Position numbers and translations under genes: made by a program
Notes under the pieces: generated by a model
Database searches by the model: none
The model's input: the letters and a program-made list of their open reading frames with translations, nothing else
What the model was told of the DNA's origin: nothing
Origin: Acinetobacter dispersus
GTDB taxonomy: Bacteria > Pseudomonadota > Gammaproteobacteria > Pseudomonadales > Moraxellaceae
Assembly: GCF_009884975.1 (NCBI RefSeq)
Contig: NZ_CP041970.1
Span: 186,001-250,000 of the forward strand
Direction of reading: 5' to 3'
DNA: 64,000 nt
Shown here: positions 27,028 to 36,629 of the stretch, in pieces
How positions within the stretch are numbered: the stretch's first letter is position 1
Layout: each line of letters opens with the position of its first letter

Positions 27028-27942
27028 ATGAATACGATTGATATTATGAACGCCGTAGAAAAGGATAAATCAGTGAATCCACAGCAAAAAGAATTTACGT
27101 CATCTGAAGCGCAAGTTCAGCAATCAAATACTGCATTTGTCTCTCAGTTTGAAACGGCTTCTTCAAATAAAAAGCCAAAAACGAGCGAAGTGAAAATCAG
27201 TACCAAAGATGTTCATGTTTACTACGGTGAAACTGAGGCAATCAAAGGGATTGATCTTGATGTTTACCAGAATGAAGTGATTGCATTCATTGGTCCATCA
27301 GGTTGTGGTAAGTCGACATTCTTACGTACTTTAAACCGTATGAATGACACCATTGATAGCTGTCGTGTGACGGGTAAAGTGACCTTAGATAATCAAGATA
27401 TCTACGATCCAAACCTTGATGTAGTGTTATTGCGTGCACAAGTCGGTATGGTATTCCAAAAGCCAAACCCATTCCCGAAATCAATTTTTGACAATGTTGC
27501 TTATGGCCCTAAATTACATGGTCTGGCACGTGATAAGTATGATTTAGAAGAAATCGTGGAAAATAGTTTGCGTAAAGCAGGTTTATGGGACGAAGTCAAA
27601 GATCGTTTGAGTCAGCCAGGTACAGGCCTCTCAGGTGGTCAGCAACAGCGTTTATGTATTGCACGTACCATTGCTGTGAGCCCAGAAGTAATTTTAATGG
27701 ATGAGCCATGCTCGGCACTCGATCCAATTGCGACCGCAAAAATTGAAGAATTGATCTCAGAATTGTCAGAACAATTCACTATTGCAATCGTCACTCACTC
27801 TATGCAGCAAGCAGCGCGTGTCTCTGACCGTACAGCTTACTTCCATTTGGGTGACTTGATTGAAGTGAACTCGACTGAAAAAGTGTTTACTCAGCCTGAT
27901 CATCAATTGACTGAAGCCTATATTACAGGGCGTTTTGGTTAA
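27028..27942 (+). CDS. pstB: Phosphate ABC transporter ATP-binding protein PstB
   Basis: This is the ATPase of the phosphate importer. Walker A (GPSGCGKST), the Q-loop, the ABC signature (LSGGQQQR) and Walker B ([12 protein letters not shown]) are all present, followed by the H-loop in [12 protein letters not shown] 27028 has GAGGAG 6-7 bases upstream and is preferred to TTG 27007. It carries a 50-residue, glutamine- and serine-rich N-terminal extension before the ATPase domain. No phoU follows in this window, unlike the E. coli operon. Confidence 0.94.
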   Translation: MNTIDIMNAVEKDKSVNPQQKEFTSSEAQVQQSNTAFVSQFETASSNKKPKTSEVKISTKDVHVYYGETEAIKGIDLDVYQNEVIAFIGPSGCGKSTFLRTLNRMNDTIDSCRVTGKVTLDNQDIYDPNLDVVLLRAQVGMVFQKPNPFPKSIFDNVAYGPKLHGLARDKYDLEEIVENSLRKAGLWDEVKDRLSQPGTGLSGGQQQRLCIARTIAVSPEVILMDEPCSALDPIATAKIEELISELSEQFTIAIVTHSMQQAARVSDRTAYFHLGDLIEVNSTEKVFTQPDHQLTEAYITGRFG

Positions 27943-27960
27943 TTTTTTACGATTATATAA

Positions 27961-27982
27961 AAAGGGTCCTCGGACTCTTTTT
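27961..27982 (+). terminator. Intrinsic terminator after pstB
   Basis: AAAGGGTCC and GGACTCTTT arms are followed by TTATATA. It closes the pst operon. Confidence 0.65.
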
Positions 27983-28086
27983 ATATATAAATGAAAATGA
28001 ATCTATTTTGCAAAATCGCTATTGAATTTTTATTGAGCAGACCACATCTTAGAACAATAACGCCGAACTTATAGAGCACATACTTC

Positions 28087-29049
28087 ATGTTATTCCATTT
28101 ACCTAAGTTTCCTGCTGAAATTCGTATTAGTCACCTCAATGCGCGTGTGAATGAACAAAGAAAAAGAATTGCGCAAACTACAGCATCTCGTTTGGAGTTA
28201 TTGCAACTTGTTCAACAGCTTGCCAAAGAAGCCAAGATCCGTAAAAAAAATGATCAAAAAATCTATGTTCTCGACTTTAAAGGGGATGTTCAAGCTTCTG
28301 CAGTAGATACCATTCGTGAAGAAATTACATTGATTTTAGCGACTGCCAAAGCAGGGCATGACCGTGTTGTTGTTCGCTTGGAAAGTCCTGGTGGAATGGT
28401 GCATGGCTATGGTCTTGCAGCGGCTCAATTGGTGCGTTTACGTGATGCAGGCTTTCACGTCACCATCTGTGTCGATAAAGTTGCAGCCAGTGGTGGTTAT
28501 ATGATGGCATGTATTGCCAGCGAAATTATTTCTGCACCGTTTGCTGTGGTTGGTTCGATTGGTGTGGTTGCACAAGTGCCAAACTTCAATCGTTTGTTAA
28601 AACAACATAATGTTGATTTTGAATTATATACCGCAGGTGAATACAAGCGTACCGTGACTATGTTTGGTGAAAATACACCAGAAGGTAAGGCCAAGTTTGA
28701 AGAAGAATTACAGCAAACCCATTCTTTATTTAAACATTTTGTTGAGAAATATCGCCCTCAACTGGATATTACAAAAGTGGCAACAGGCGAGCACTGGTAT
28801 GGTGAGGATGCGCGTGAGCTGAACTTGGTTGATAAGCTACAGACCTCGGATGAGTATTTATTAAGCCTATTACCAAAGCATGATATTTATGTGATTAATA
28901 CCCGTAAACGTCCAACTTTTGGTGAGAAATTAGGTTTGCAAGCTGCACAAATGGCAGAGAGTTTAATTCCAACTGTGCTCAGTAAAATTACCGATAGTCT
29001 TGCAAAAGCAAATAGCACATTGGTACAAATGCGTGATCCTAAATTTTAA
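28087..29049 (+). CDS. sohB: SohB-like S49 peptidase (lacks the N-terminal membrane anchor)
   Basis: This 320-residue serine peptidase of family S49 uses a Ser-Lys dyad. The nucleophile is in KVAASGGYM (S135) and the lysine in AGEYKRTV (K187). RLESPGGMVHGYGLAA, GSIGVVAQVPNFN and ATGEHWYG follow E. coli SohB closely. E. coli SohB begins with a membrane helix and is about 350 residues. Here the N-terminus is MLFHLPKFPAEIRISHLNARV, without a hydrophobic segment, and an in-frame TAG lies just upstream, so the anchor is truly absent. The protein may be cytoplasmic or peripherally bound. Confidence 0.88.
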   Translation: MLFHLPKFPAEIRISHLNARVNEQRKRIAQTTASRLELLQLVQQLAKEAKIRKKNDQKIYVLDFKGDVQASAVDTIREEITLILATAKAGHDRVVVRLESPGGMVHGYGLAAAQLVRLRDAGFHVTICVDKVAASGGYMMACIASEIISAPFAVVGSIGVVAQVPNFNRLLKQHNVDFELYTAGEYKRTVTMFGENTPEGKAKFEEELQQTHSLFKHFVEKYRPQLDITKVATGEHWYGEDARELNLVDKLQTSDEYLLSLLPKHDIYVINTRKRPTFGEKLGLQAAQMAESLIPTVLSKITDSLAKANSTLVQMRDPKF

Positions 29050-29078
29050 GCATATGCATTCAATTGCTCAGTAAAAAG

Positions 29079-29103
29079 ACCAGCCTATAGGGCTGGTTTT
29101 TTC
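29079..29103 (+). terminator. Intrinsic terminator after sohB
   Basis: ACCAGCC-TATAG-GGCTGGT is followed by TTTTTTCTC. Confidence 0.85.
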
Positions 29104-29300
29104 TCACTTATATTTATGATTTTAATCATAGATCATATTGATATTTGAACATTTGGTTAATTAAACAAACATGACAAAACTTCTGATAGAAGAGATTGTA
29201 GTCATATCGATCATTTGATATTTTATTTGCAAGATGAATTACTTAATTATTCATTAATCGAAGAATTATTTAAAAATATAATTGATAAGTGAGCATAATA

Positions 29301-31442
29301 ATGACAAGAGTCGTTGTTTTTTCAAAGAAAAACTCGAATATTCTACACGATGCGCAACTAAAAAGTGTGGTTTTGGACCAACCTTCAATTGTGCAAATTG
29401 GCGTAAATCAGGCGGATATTAAGTCAATTATCAAACAAGGCAATGATCTTGTCATTACATTAAAAAATGGTGAGAAAATTATTGTTAGTGATTTCTATAC
29501 CGATGGAAATCTGACGGAAAATAGTTTGGCAATTTCTAAAACAGATGGTTCCTATGCAATCGCTGAATTTGATGATTCAGGAAAGTTTGTAGGTTATTCA
29601 CTAGCGACATCACTGGCGCAATTTGCATATACCGAGCCAGTTACACAAGCAGCGCCTGTTCAAAGCAGTGAGAATGATTTAGGCATTAGTAAATCACAAT
29701 TATGGAAAGTCGGCTTAGCAGCTTTAGTCGCAGAAGGCGCGTATTTGTGGGCCGTCAAAGATGACGATAAAGATGACAAAAATAAGAGTGATAATCAGCC
29801 AATAGATATCACTCCACCCGCAATTAAAGCCACAATAGCAACGGATGATTCGCAAACAATCACTGTAAAAACAGAGGCAAATGTTAGAATTGAAATTAAA
29901 GATTCAACTGGGAAAATACTTGCTACGGGACAAGCGGATGCTCAAGGAAATTATACCTTTAAATTATCCCAGCCCTTGCCAGCAGGTGAAAAAGTTACAG
30001 TAACGGCAATTGATAGTGCTGGAAATGCTACTAAGAGTGAAGTGATTGGAAATAAAGATGTGACCCCACCTGATGCACCAATGGCACAATTGAATGCGGA
30101 TGGTACGATTGTCTCTGGCAAGACTGAAGCGAATGCTAAGGTGTCAATTTACGACGCTGATAGGAACTTACTTGGCACGGTTACCGCAAATAAAGAAGGT
30201 CTATACTCAATTAAAGTTTCTCCACCCTTAACTAGTGACAAGGGCGGGACAGTGATTGCTGAAGATGCGGCAGGGAATAAATCCACTCCATCTAAAGTCA
30301 TTGCTGGAAAAGATACTTTGCCACCTGACCAACCTTTGGTTGATGTAAATAAAGAGGGGACTTCCATTCAAGGGCGTGCTGAAGCCAACAGCAAAGTACA
30401 GATAAAAGATGCCGATGGAAAAGTGATTGGCAGCGGAACTGCGGATGCACAAGGCAAATTTCAAATTACGCTTTCAACCGCATTAGCTGCAGATAAAAAA
30501 GCATCGATTATTATTGAGGATGCAGCAGGCAACCAATCCAAACCACTTGAAATTACAGCTGGAAAAGACACCATTGCACCAGACAAAGCCTTAGTGCAAA
30601 TTAACGCAGCTGGTGACTCTGTTACAGGGACTGCCGAAGCCAACAGTAAGGTGGAAATTAGAAGTGCTAATGGAAAGACTGTGTTGGGTACAGGCACTGC
30701 GGATGCTGAAGGAAAATTTACCATTACACTATCACCTGTTTTGACGGATAAAAATATCGGCAAAGTTTATGTCGTTGATGCGGCAGGTAATCGCTCCGAG
30801 GCAACGGATGTAATTGGTACCAAAGACACTATTGCCCCAAATAGTCCAGTTCTGCAAAAAGTCACAGATGATGTCGGTGCGGTAAAAGGAATTATTGCAG
30901 CGGGGAGTGATACGGATGACAGTAAACCAAAGTTAGAAGGTATGGGCGAAGCAAAAGCCGTACTTACGATTTATGATAATGGACAACCTATAGGAACTGT
31001 CACTGTAGGGGATAATGGAAACTGGAGTTTTGAAATTACCAAAGACTTAGCGTTGGGGCTACATAAAATTACGTTGACTCAGACTGATGCAGCTGGAAAT
31101 ATAAGCGAAGTGAGTAGCGCATTTAGCTTTAATGTAGTTGCACCTGCAGCGAAAGCCTCTTTGGCAGATACGATTGATTTGAATACGTTGCAAACCCATC
31201 CAGTTGAACCTGTATCTGAATCGACGGCTACGGAAAAGCCTGCTGTAAATGAATTGTTAACATCTTCTAATCAAGCTTCAAATCAGTTAGATAGCATTTT
31301 AGATCAATTGCTTGTTGGTCAAACACCAACCACAGTAGCGAGCAATTCAGAAAATTCGGATTCAGCTCATCTTGATTATGCACAAAGTATCAAAGCTGAT
31401 CCATTAGATCAGCTTGCTGTGTTGCAACACTCTATTATTTAA
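29301..31442 (+). CDS. Bap-like surface protein with BapA-type prefix domain and Ig-like repeats (BLP2-like)
   Basis: This protein of about 713 residues begins with a BapA-prefix-like domain (to about residue 130: KNGEKIIVSDFYTDG is typical). A hydrophobic patch (LWKVGLAALVAEGAYLWAV) and an acidic linker (DDDKDDKNKSD) come next. At least five bacterial Ig-like modules follow, each about 85 residues and opening with a D-x-x-x-P-P/D motif (starts near bases 29806, 30058, 30311, 30566 and 30824). Known Acinetobacter Bap-like proteins are type I-secreted and promote adhesion and biofilm; the size fits the small class called BLP2. ATG 29301 is preferred to GTG 29289. No secretion genes or RTX repeats are seen nearby. 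Confidence 0.72.
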   Translation: MTRVVVFSKKNSNILHDAQLKSVVLDQPSIVQIGVNQADIKSIIKQGNDLVITLKNGEKIIVSDFYTDGNLTENSLAISKTDGSYAIAEFDDSGKFVGYSLATSLAQFAYTEPVTQAAPVQSSENDLGISKSQLWKVGLAALVAEGAYLWAVKDDDKDDKNKSDNQPIDITPPAIKATIATDDSQTITVKTEANVRIEIKDSTGKILATGQADAQGNYTFKLSQPLPAGEKVTVTAIDSAGNATKSEVIGNKDVTPPDAPMAQLNADGTIVSGKTEANAKVSIYDADRNLLGTVTANKEGLYSIKVSPPLTSDKGGTVIAEDAAGNKSTPSKVIAGKDTLPPDQPLVDVNKEGTSIQGRAEANSKVQIKDADGKVIGSGTADAQGKFQITLSTALAADKKASIIIEDAAGNQSKPLEITAGKDTIAPDKALVQINAAGDSVTGTAEANSKVEIRSANGKTVLGTGTADAEGKFTITLSPVLTDKNIGKVYVVDAAGNRSEATDVIGTKDTIAPNSPVLQKVTDDVGAVKGIIAAGSDTDDSKPKLEGMGEAKAVLTIYDNGQPIGTVTVGDNGNWSFEITKDLALGLHKITLTQTDAAGNISEVSSAFSFNVVAPAAKASLADTIDLNTLQTHPVEPVSESTATEKPAVNELLTSSNQASNQLDSILDQLLVGQTPTTVASNSENSDSAHLDYAQSIKADPLDQLAVLQHSII

Positions 31443-31460
31443 TAGACATTCTGAACAAAA

Positions 31461-31487
31461 GAACGCTTATTTTTGAATAAGCGTTCT
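31461..31487. terminator. Bidirectional terminator overlapping the end of the DUF2238 gene
   Basis: GAACGCTTATT and AATAAGCGTTC form a perfect 11-bp stem followed by TTTC. The right arm lies inside the last codons of the minus-strand gene at 31467-32105. Confidence 0.85.
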
Positions 31488-32105
31488 TTCTTTAAGGAGT
31501 TGAATGATGCCGATCAGAAGTGCTCCCACTGTAGCGAGGAACATGTCTTTGTGAGCATCCCAAATATCACCTTGTTGACCATTATAGTTCTCTGCATCTT
31601 CAGGGGATAAGCCGATTGCAATCCACCACTCGATCAATTCATAGAACATACTCGATGCCATGACAAATTGAATCACAAGCAAGAATAAGGTAAATGGTTT
31701 GGCTGAGGGTAACCAGACTTGAAAACAACGATAAAAGAACGGATAAAGCAGTAAACCATAAGCAAAATGAACCAGCCGATCATACATATTGCGTGACCAG
31801 CCCATACTTTGATTGAGATCAAAATGAAACAGGTTTTCAATCCATTCATTATATGGAACATATGAATAGAGATAATGTGCACCTAGAATATGAATCAGAA
31901 GAAAACCAAGGTAGAGGCAAAAACTATAAAAACTAATGCCGATCTTCTTCATGACGACAATCAAGGCAATCAGCATCAATACAGTACCCGCTTGGTGCAA
32001 TAAATAGGCTTCAAATTCAAGCGGCTGAATACTTGCTATCCCGACGATCAGTAGCAGAATAGCAAGTGCAATATAATGTTTTAAAGTCAGTTGTTTTTCG
32101 ATCAT
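31467..32105 (-). CDS. DUF2238 (YjdF-like) integral membrane protein
   Basis: This 212-residue protein has about six hydrophobic segments and the conserved polar stretches of the DUF2238/YjdF family: WSRNMYDRLVHFAYGLLLYP, MFYELIEWW and GQQGDIWDAHKDM. The conserved D/H/E residues suggest a metal or catalytic site in the membrane, but no function is established. It is monocistronic or shares a message with the lipoprotein gene upstream (39 bp gap, same strand). Confidence 0.8.
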   Translation of the reverse strand: MIEKQLTLKHYIALAILLLIVGIASIQPLEFEAYLLHQAGTVLMLIALIVVMKKIGISFYSFCLYLGFLLIHILGAHYLYSYVPYNEWIENLFHFDLNQSMGWSRNMYDRLVHFAYGLLLYPFFYRCFQVWLPSAKPFTLFLLVIQFVMASSMFYELIEWWIAIGLSPEDAENYNGQQGDIWDAHKDMFLATVGALLIGIIQLLKERTLIQK

Positions 32106-32143
32106 GCTGTATCCTAAATACAGTCAGGCAAATGTTATTGATT

Positions 32144-32494
32144 TTACTCAGTGGTTCCTAAAGCGATTGTTTCTTTAGTTGCAGAGATACCACCAAGTGC
32201 CTGACAAGCTTGTTTATATAATTGATATTTTTGTTGTACAACTTCATCAAGTGGAATGTCAAAGAGATCTTCACCATTTTTATATTGCTCAATATAGTTT
32301 GCTGCTTTCTCTTTATTGGCTGCCAATGACTGTTGATAAAAATTTGACATAGAAGAGGTGGCTAACTCATTGGATTCAATATTATTACATTGAAAACTCT
32401 GTAGCACTTTTTCAGCGCGTTTTACTTCATTTGATTTTCCAAAGATGCAACCTGTTAAGCTCACGGTGGCAATGAGTAAGTACAAAAGCTTCAT
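32144..32494 (-). CDS. Small lipoprotein, unknown function
   Basis: This 116-residue protein starts with a short signal peptide ending in a lipobox (VSLTGC, cysteine at about residue 16). The mature part is helical and charged. I do not recognise a family. It lies 38 bp upstream of the DUF2238 gene on the same strand. Confidence 0.65.
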   Translation of the reverse strand: MKLLYLLIATVSLTGCIFGKSNEVKRAEKVLQSFQCNNIESNELATSSMSNFYQQSLAANKEKAANYIEQYKNGEDLFDIPLDEVVQQKYQLYKQACQALGGISATKETIALGTTE

Positions 32495-32826
32495 GATCGA
32501 TAAAGTAGAATTTTAAAGGACGTATTATTGTATATATGATTCATTTTATAAATTAATTATTTATGTCTAACACGATAAAATTTAATCTTTTTTCAATGTG
32601 AAGATTTTATTGGACAAAAAATAAATCGCATGATTTTGCAAAATACGAAAACGAGGAAGAACGAAATTGGTGTTTGTGGGTCTTTAATTGATGTTGCGAA
32701 TACTCATTGTATGGGAGGCTAGGGACAAAGCATGTATGTTTAAGAGAAGATTAAAATATTCAATCGGTTGATATAAAATGATTTTTAGCGTTATGCTAAA
32801 TAGGGGCATCATCAAAACATCTTGTT
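32495..32826. other. Gene-free 332-bp region
   Basis: This stretch is AT-rich. No convincing ORF, repeat or hairpin was found. It contains the divergent promoters of the lipoprotein gene and the small secreted protein gene. Confidence 0.5.
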
Positions 32827-33234
32827 ATGCATATTAAGCACGTTCTTTTATTCTGTTTCCTGATCAGCTTATCACTTGGATCTTATGCAGATGACTATGA
32901 TTTTTTTGCAGAGCATGATCAAGAAGACACAGAACAAATGTTTGATTCGGCCTATCCACAGAGCAAAACTGAATACTCAGTTCTGCATAATCTATTTTTT
33001 CAGAATGAGCGTTGGCGTGTATATAACTATACAGCGTATCAAACCAATCAATTTAACCATAAGATGTTGACAGGTGATACCACTAGCCTTTCACTCGATG
33101 ATTTTTCGATTTCAGTGGGCTACGGCATGATGTATCAATTGAACCAGACCAATCGAATAGGTTATGAATATCTGTCTAGTTTTCCTTTTGATCGTGGGCA
33201 ATTAATTCGATTTTTCTGGTTAAGAATCTTTTAA
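32827..33234 (+). CDS. Small secreted/outer-membrane protein, unknown
   Basis: This 135-residue protein has a signal peptide (LLFCFLISLSLGSYA-DD), an acidic segment (EHDQEDTEQMFD) and several amphipathic strands (RWRVYNYTAYQTNQF, FSISVGYGMMYQL, RIGYEYLSSF). It ends in phenylalanine, typical of outer-membrane proteins. The strands could form only part of a barrel. No family was recognised. It overlaps the convergent rsmD gene by 4 bp at the 3' ends. Confidence 0.6.
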   Translation: MHIKHVLLFCFLISLSLGSYADDYDFFAEHDQEDTEQMFDSAYPQSKTEYSVLHNLFFQNERWRVYNYTAYQTNQFNHKMLTGDTTSLSLDDFSISVGYGMMYQLNQTNRIGYEYLSSFPFDRGQLIRFFWLRIF

Positions 33235-33779
33235 CTGGTTTTTTGATATAACCCAGCTCGTACGATCCCTGCTTTGGTTTCTTTGATTTTTTGCCATGTG
33301 TTTGGCAATTTTAATTGAGATAGGTCTCGATCTGCTTCTACGTAGATAAAGGCATTGTTGCTGATCATAGGATCAGCCAGTTCAGCTAGCTCTTGCCATA
33401 GATCAAGGCTATAGGGTGGATCTAGAAAGATCACATCAAAGAATTCATTTAATTTTTTTAAGGTCTGTTGTGCTGTTGCGACATGTAATTGGCAATTTTC
33501 AGCTTTTAATAATTGAATATTGTCTTTTAAAAAGCGGGCTTGGGTTGGATCGGGTTCGATCATGACCACTTTGGCTGCACCACGGGACAGTGCTTCGAAA
33601 CCTAATGCACCTGAGCCTGTGCAGAGGTCTAAGACCTGTGCATTCTGGATATCCCACATCAACCAATTGAACAAGGTTTCACGGACACGGTCAGGAGTGG
33701 GACGTAAACCATCGATACTTGCAAAGGGCAGAGTACGACGCTTCCATTCACCACCAATAATACGTAATTGATTTTTCAT
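33231..33779 (-). CDS. rsmD: 16S rRNA (guanine(966)-N2)-methyltransferase RsmD
   Basis: This 182-residue SAM-dependent enzyme methylates G966 of 16S rRNA in the 30S head. The start GGEWKRRTLPFA, the PTPDRVRETLFNWL motif, the SAM loop DLCTGSGALGFEALSRGA and the catalytic DPPY (IFLDPPYSLDLW) all fit. Its start overlaps the mrdA stop in TAATG, so it is probably translated by coupling from the mrdA message. Confidence 0.93.
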   Translation of the reverse strand: MKNQLRIIGGEWKRRTLPFASIDGLRPTPDRVRETLFNWLMWDIQNAQVLDLCTGSGALGFEALSRGAAKVVMIEPDPTQARFLKDNIQLLKAENCQLHVATAQQTLKKLNEFFDVIFLDPPYSLDLWQELAELADPMISNNAFIYVEADRDLSQLKLPNTWQKIKETKAGIVRAGLYQKTS

Positions 33780-35809
33780 TATTCAGTCACTCCATCCGTA
33801 GGTTGAGGTGCTGGAGCTGCAACAGGAGAAGAAGCAGCAGGTGCGGTTGCTACGGGGCTTGATGCTGGTGCTGCATTTTGTGTTGCTGCCGAGTTTGCCA
33901 TAGATAACTCACCTGGCTTGATTCCAGCAGTCATCAAACCGCCACTTACTTGATGGCTGGCTGGGCGAAGTGGATTCTTTTTACGGGTTACGAGCCAATA
34001 ATCGAAGATTGGACGCGCAATTTGTGCAGCTGAACCACCATGCTTACCATTTTCCCAAACCACTGCAATCGCAATTTCTGGATTATCTGCAGGGGCAAAG
34101 CCTACAAATAGACCATGGTCCCATTGTCGAGATGAAAGTGCTGACTCATTATAGCGTTTGCCTTGGGCAATACTTTTAACTTGCGCTGTACCTGTTTTAC
34201 CTGCAATTGAATATTGTAAGCCACCCTTAATGCCACGTCCCGTCCCTGACTGGATCACGTCTACCATTGCATCATGCATATTGGTCCAGTCTTGCTCTGT
34301 ACCATTAAACTGGATTTTGCCGTCAGGTGCATTGTGTACAGCAAACTTTTTGGCACCTTTGGTTTCTCTTAATACATGCGGCGTAACATGTGAGCCTTTA
34401 TTGGCAGTGATCGCAGTGGCCATAGCCAATTGTAATGGTGTTGCAGTAAAAGCACCTTGCCCAATACTGACCGAAATAGTTTCACCTTTTAGCCATTTCG
34501 ACTTACGGGTACGCATTTTCCATTCTGGGCTTGGATACAGACCAGAACTTTCACTCGGTAAGTCGACCCCAGTTTTTTCACCAAAGCCAAATTGGCGCAT
34601 CCAGTCGTTCATTTTTTCAATGCCCATACGATAGGACAGTACATAGAAATAAGTATCGCAGGACACAATTTGTGCTTTATGCATATTGACTGAACCATGA
34701 CCACTTTTCTTATGGTCGCGGAAGCGGTGGCTATCACCAGGCAGTGAGAAATAACCAGGATCAGAGATCGCTGTACTCCAATCAACAAGACCGTAATGAA
34801 TACCGCCTAAACCAAACATTGGTTTAATGGTAGAACCTGGTGGGTAAGCCCCCTGAACCGCGCGGTTATATAGCGGTTGATCGAGGTTATCACGCAGGCC
34901 ACTATAGTCTTTGGAGCTAATCCCTGTAACGAAGAGGTTTGGATTAAAACTTGGGCTAGAGACCAGTGCGAGGATTTCTCCTGTACGTGGGTCCATCGCG
35001 ACAATCGCACCACGACGATCTGCCAATTGTTTTGCCGCAATAGTTTGCAGACCATAATCAAGCGATAAATATAGATCATTCCCACGTGCTGGATTCTGGC
35101 GACCTAAATTGCGCAATACATTTCCGTGCGCATCGGCTTCGACAGATTCATAGCCAGGAATACCATGTAACAGGTCTTCATAGCTTTTTTCGACCCCAAT
35201 TTTACCAATCAGGTTGGTTCCAGCGTATAAATCCTTATCAATAGACTTGAGTTCTTTATCATTGATACGTCCCACATATCCAATTACATGTGCAAACAAT
35301 TCCCCATGTGGATAATAGCGGGTCATTTGGGTTTCAATTTTGACCCCAGGAAAGGCGTATTTCACTTCACTGAATTTGGCAATATCAGCTTCAGTCAAAT
35401 TTAATTTGATCGCAAGGCGTTCAGTTTTACGTGCTGTTTTGACACGGCTTTTAAAACGATCAACATCATCCTGAGTCAATCCTAAGATTGGGATTAAACG
35501 TGTAATGGTGTCGTCAATATCGCTGACATCAGCACGGCTTAGGGTTGCCGTAAAAACAGGGTAGTTATCTGCCAACAATACGCCATTACGATCGTAGATA
35601 TAGCCACGAGCGGGCGCTAAAGGTTGTAAACGAATCCGGTTCTTATCTGAGGCCGTTGTAAAATCATCGTAATGAACAATCTGTAAATATGCATAACGAC
35701 AGATCAGTAACAGTAGAAAAATAGTCACAATCGAAATTGCAAAAAAGATTCGACCTCTATAAATGCGCTTTTCTTGTTGCATGTTTTTTAAAGGAAAGTG
35801 CTGTTTCAT
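33779..35809 (-). CDS. mrdA: Penicillin-binding protein 2 (peptidoglycan D,D-transpeptidase)
   Basis: This 676-residue class-B PBP belongs to the elongasome and cross-links peptidoglycan during cell elongation. An N-terminal anchor (FFAISIVTIFLLLLICRYAYL) precedes the PBP dimerisation domain and the transpeptidase. The transpeptidase shows the nucleophile motif PPGSTIKPM (S326), a SCD motif (VSCDTYFY) and KTG (IAGKTGTAQ). The C-terminus carries an unusual 40-residue Ala/Pro tail. The usual partner rodA is not adjacent; rsmD follows instead. Confidence 0.93.
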   Translation of the reverse strand: MKQHFPLKNMQQEKRIYRGRIFFAISIVTIFLLLLICRYAYLQIVHYDDFTTASDKNRIRLQPLAPARGYIYDRNGVLLADNYPVFTATLSRADVSDIDDTITRLIPILGLTQDDVDRFKSRVKTARKTERLAIKLNLTEADIAKFSEVKYAFPGVKIETQMTRYYPHGELFAHVIGYVGRINDKELKSIDKDLYAGTNLIGKIGVEKSYEDLLHGIPGYESVEADAHGNVLRNLGRQNPARGNDLYLSLDYGLQTIAAKQLADRRGAIVAMDPRTGEILALVSSPSFNPNLFVTGISSKDYSGLRDNLDQPLYNRAVQGAYPPGSTIKPMFGLGGIHYGLVDWSTAISDPGYFSLPGDSHRFRDHKKSGHGSVNMHKAQIVSCDTYFYVLSYRMGIEKMNDWMRQFGFGEKTGVDLPSESSGLYPSPEWKMRTRKSKWLKGETISVSIGQGAFTATPLQLAMATAITANKGSHVTPHVLRETKGAKKFAVHNAPDGKIQFNGTEQDWTNMHDAMVDVIQSGTGRGIKGGLQYSIAGKTGTAQVKSIAQGKRYNESALSSRQWDHGLFVGFAPADNPEIAIAVVWENGKHGGSAAQIARPIFDYWLVTRKKNPLRPASHQVSGGLMTAGIKPGELSMANSAATQNAAPASSPVATAPAASSPVAAPAPQPTDGVTE

Positions 35810-36048
35810 AGAGTGTCGACTTAATTACAAGATTGAGAGAATACGAAAGCTACGCATTTTAACGTAAGTTGCATGATCATACTGTAGAATTTTCAACAAT
35901 TCATGCAAATGATAGCGCGACAGTTTTTGACTTTGCAGACATGAAAATTGTATGGTCTTGTATATTAGAAGCAAAATAATTCTGTTAAAGTCACAAACAG
36001 TTTGAAATAGGATTTTCCAATACACTCTTAGGGAAAATGGAGAAAATA

Positions 36049-36567
36049 ATGAGAAAAATTTGCCTTTTATTATCGGTTTTAACACTTACAGGCTTAAGTC
36101 ATGCAGATGATAGTCCATTCAAGCCTGAGCCAAAACTAAAAGATGCAAACGTTTCAACATGGAATGTAGGTGCAGGTTTTACCAAAAAATTATTACACGC
36201 CAACCTTGAATGGGTAAATCCGTATGGTATTGCCTATGCCAAAGCAGGGGCATTTCTAAATGATGACAATGAGGCTGGTGGACAAGTTGGCTTTCGTTAT
36301 CCGTACTATTTAACAGGTACAGATAAAAATGGTTATTACCTTGGTGTCTATGCGGGCCATCTAGACAGTAAGAACTATGGTGGTAAGCAAAAGGGCAATC
36401 TGGGGGTCGGTGCTGATATTGCTTATGTTTGGTTGAATAGCGAACGTATCAGTACTTTTAGTGTAGGCGCTGGGGTACGTGAAAAAATAGAAGATGGAAA
36501 TGGTAATACTGTGAAAAAATCAGAGCCAGTTCTTCAGTTTTCTTATACCTTAAGTTTTGGTTTATAA
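36049..36567 (+). CDS. Small exported beta-barrel-like protein, unknown
   Basis: This 172-residue protein has a signal peptide (ICLLLSVLTLTGLSHA-DD). Repeated strands with alternating aromatic and glycine residues follow (WNVGAGFTKKLL, GIAYAKAGAFL, YYLGVYAGHL, LGVGADIAYVWL). It ends in a YTLSFGL strand with leucine last. It is likely an eight-stranded outer-membrane protein. ATG 36049 follows GGAG with 6 bases spacing and is preferred over ATG 36037. Not recognised as a named family. Confidence 0.65.
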   Translation: MRKICLLLSVLTLTGLSHADDSPFKPEPKLKDANVSTWNVGAGFTKKLLHANLEWVNPYGIAYAKAGAFLNDDNEAGGQVGFRYPYYLTGTDKNGYYLGVYAGHLDSKNYGGKQKGNLGVGADIAYVWLNSERISTFSVGAGVREKIEDGNGNTVKKSEPVLQFSYTLSFGL

Positions 36568-36629
36568 GAGAGGAATCCAGATTCATCCTTTTATAGGCCA
36601 CCCTGTATCAATAATTCTGAGAGTCATGC

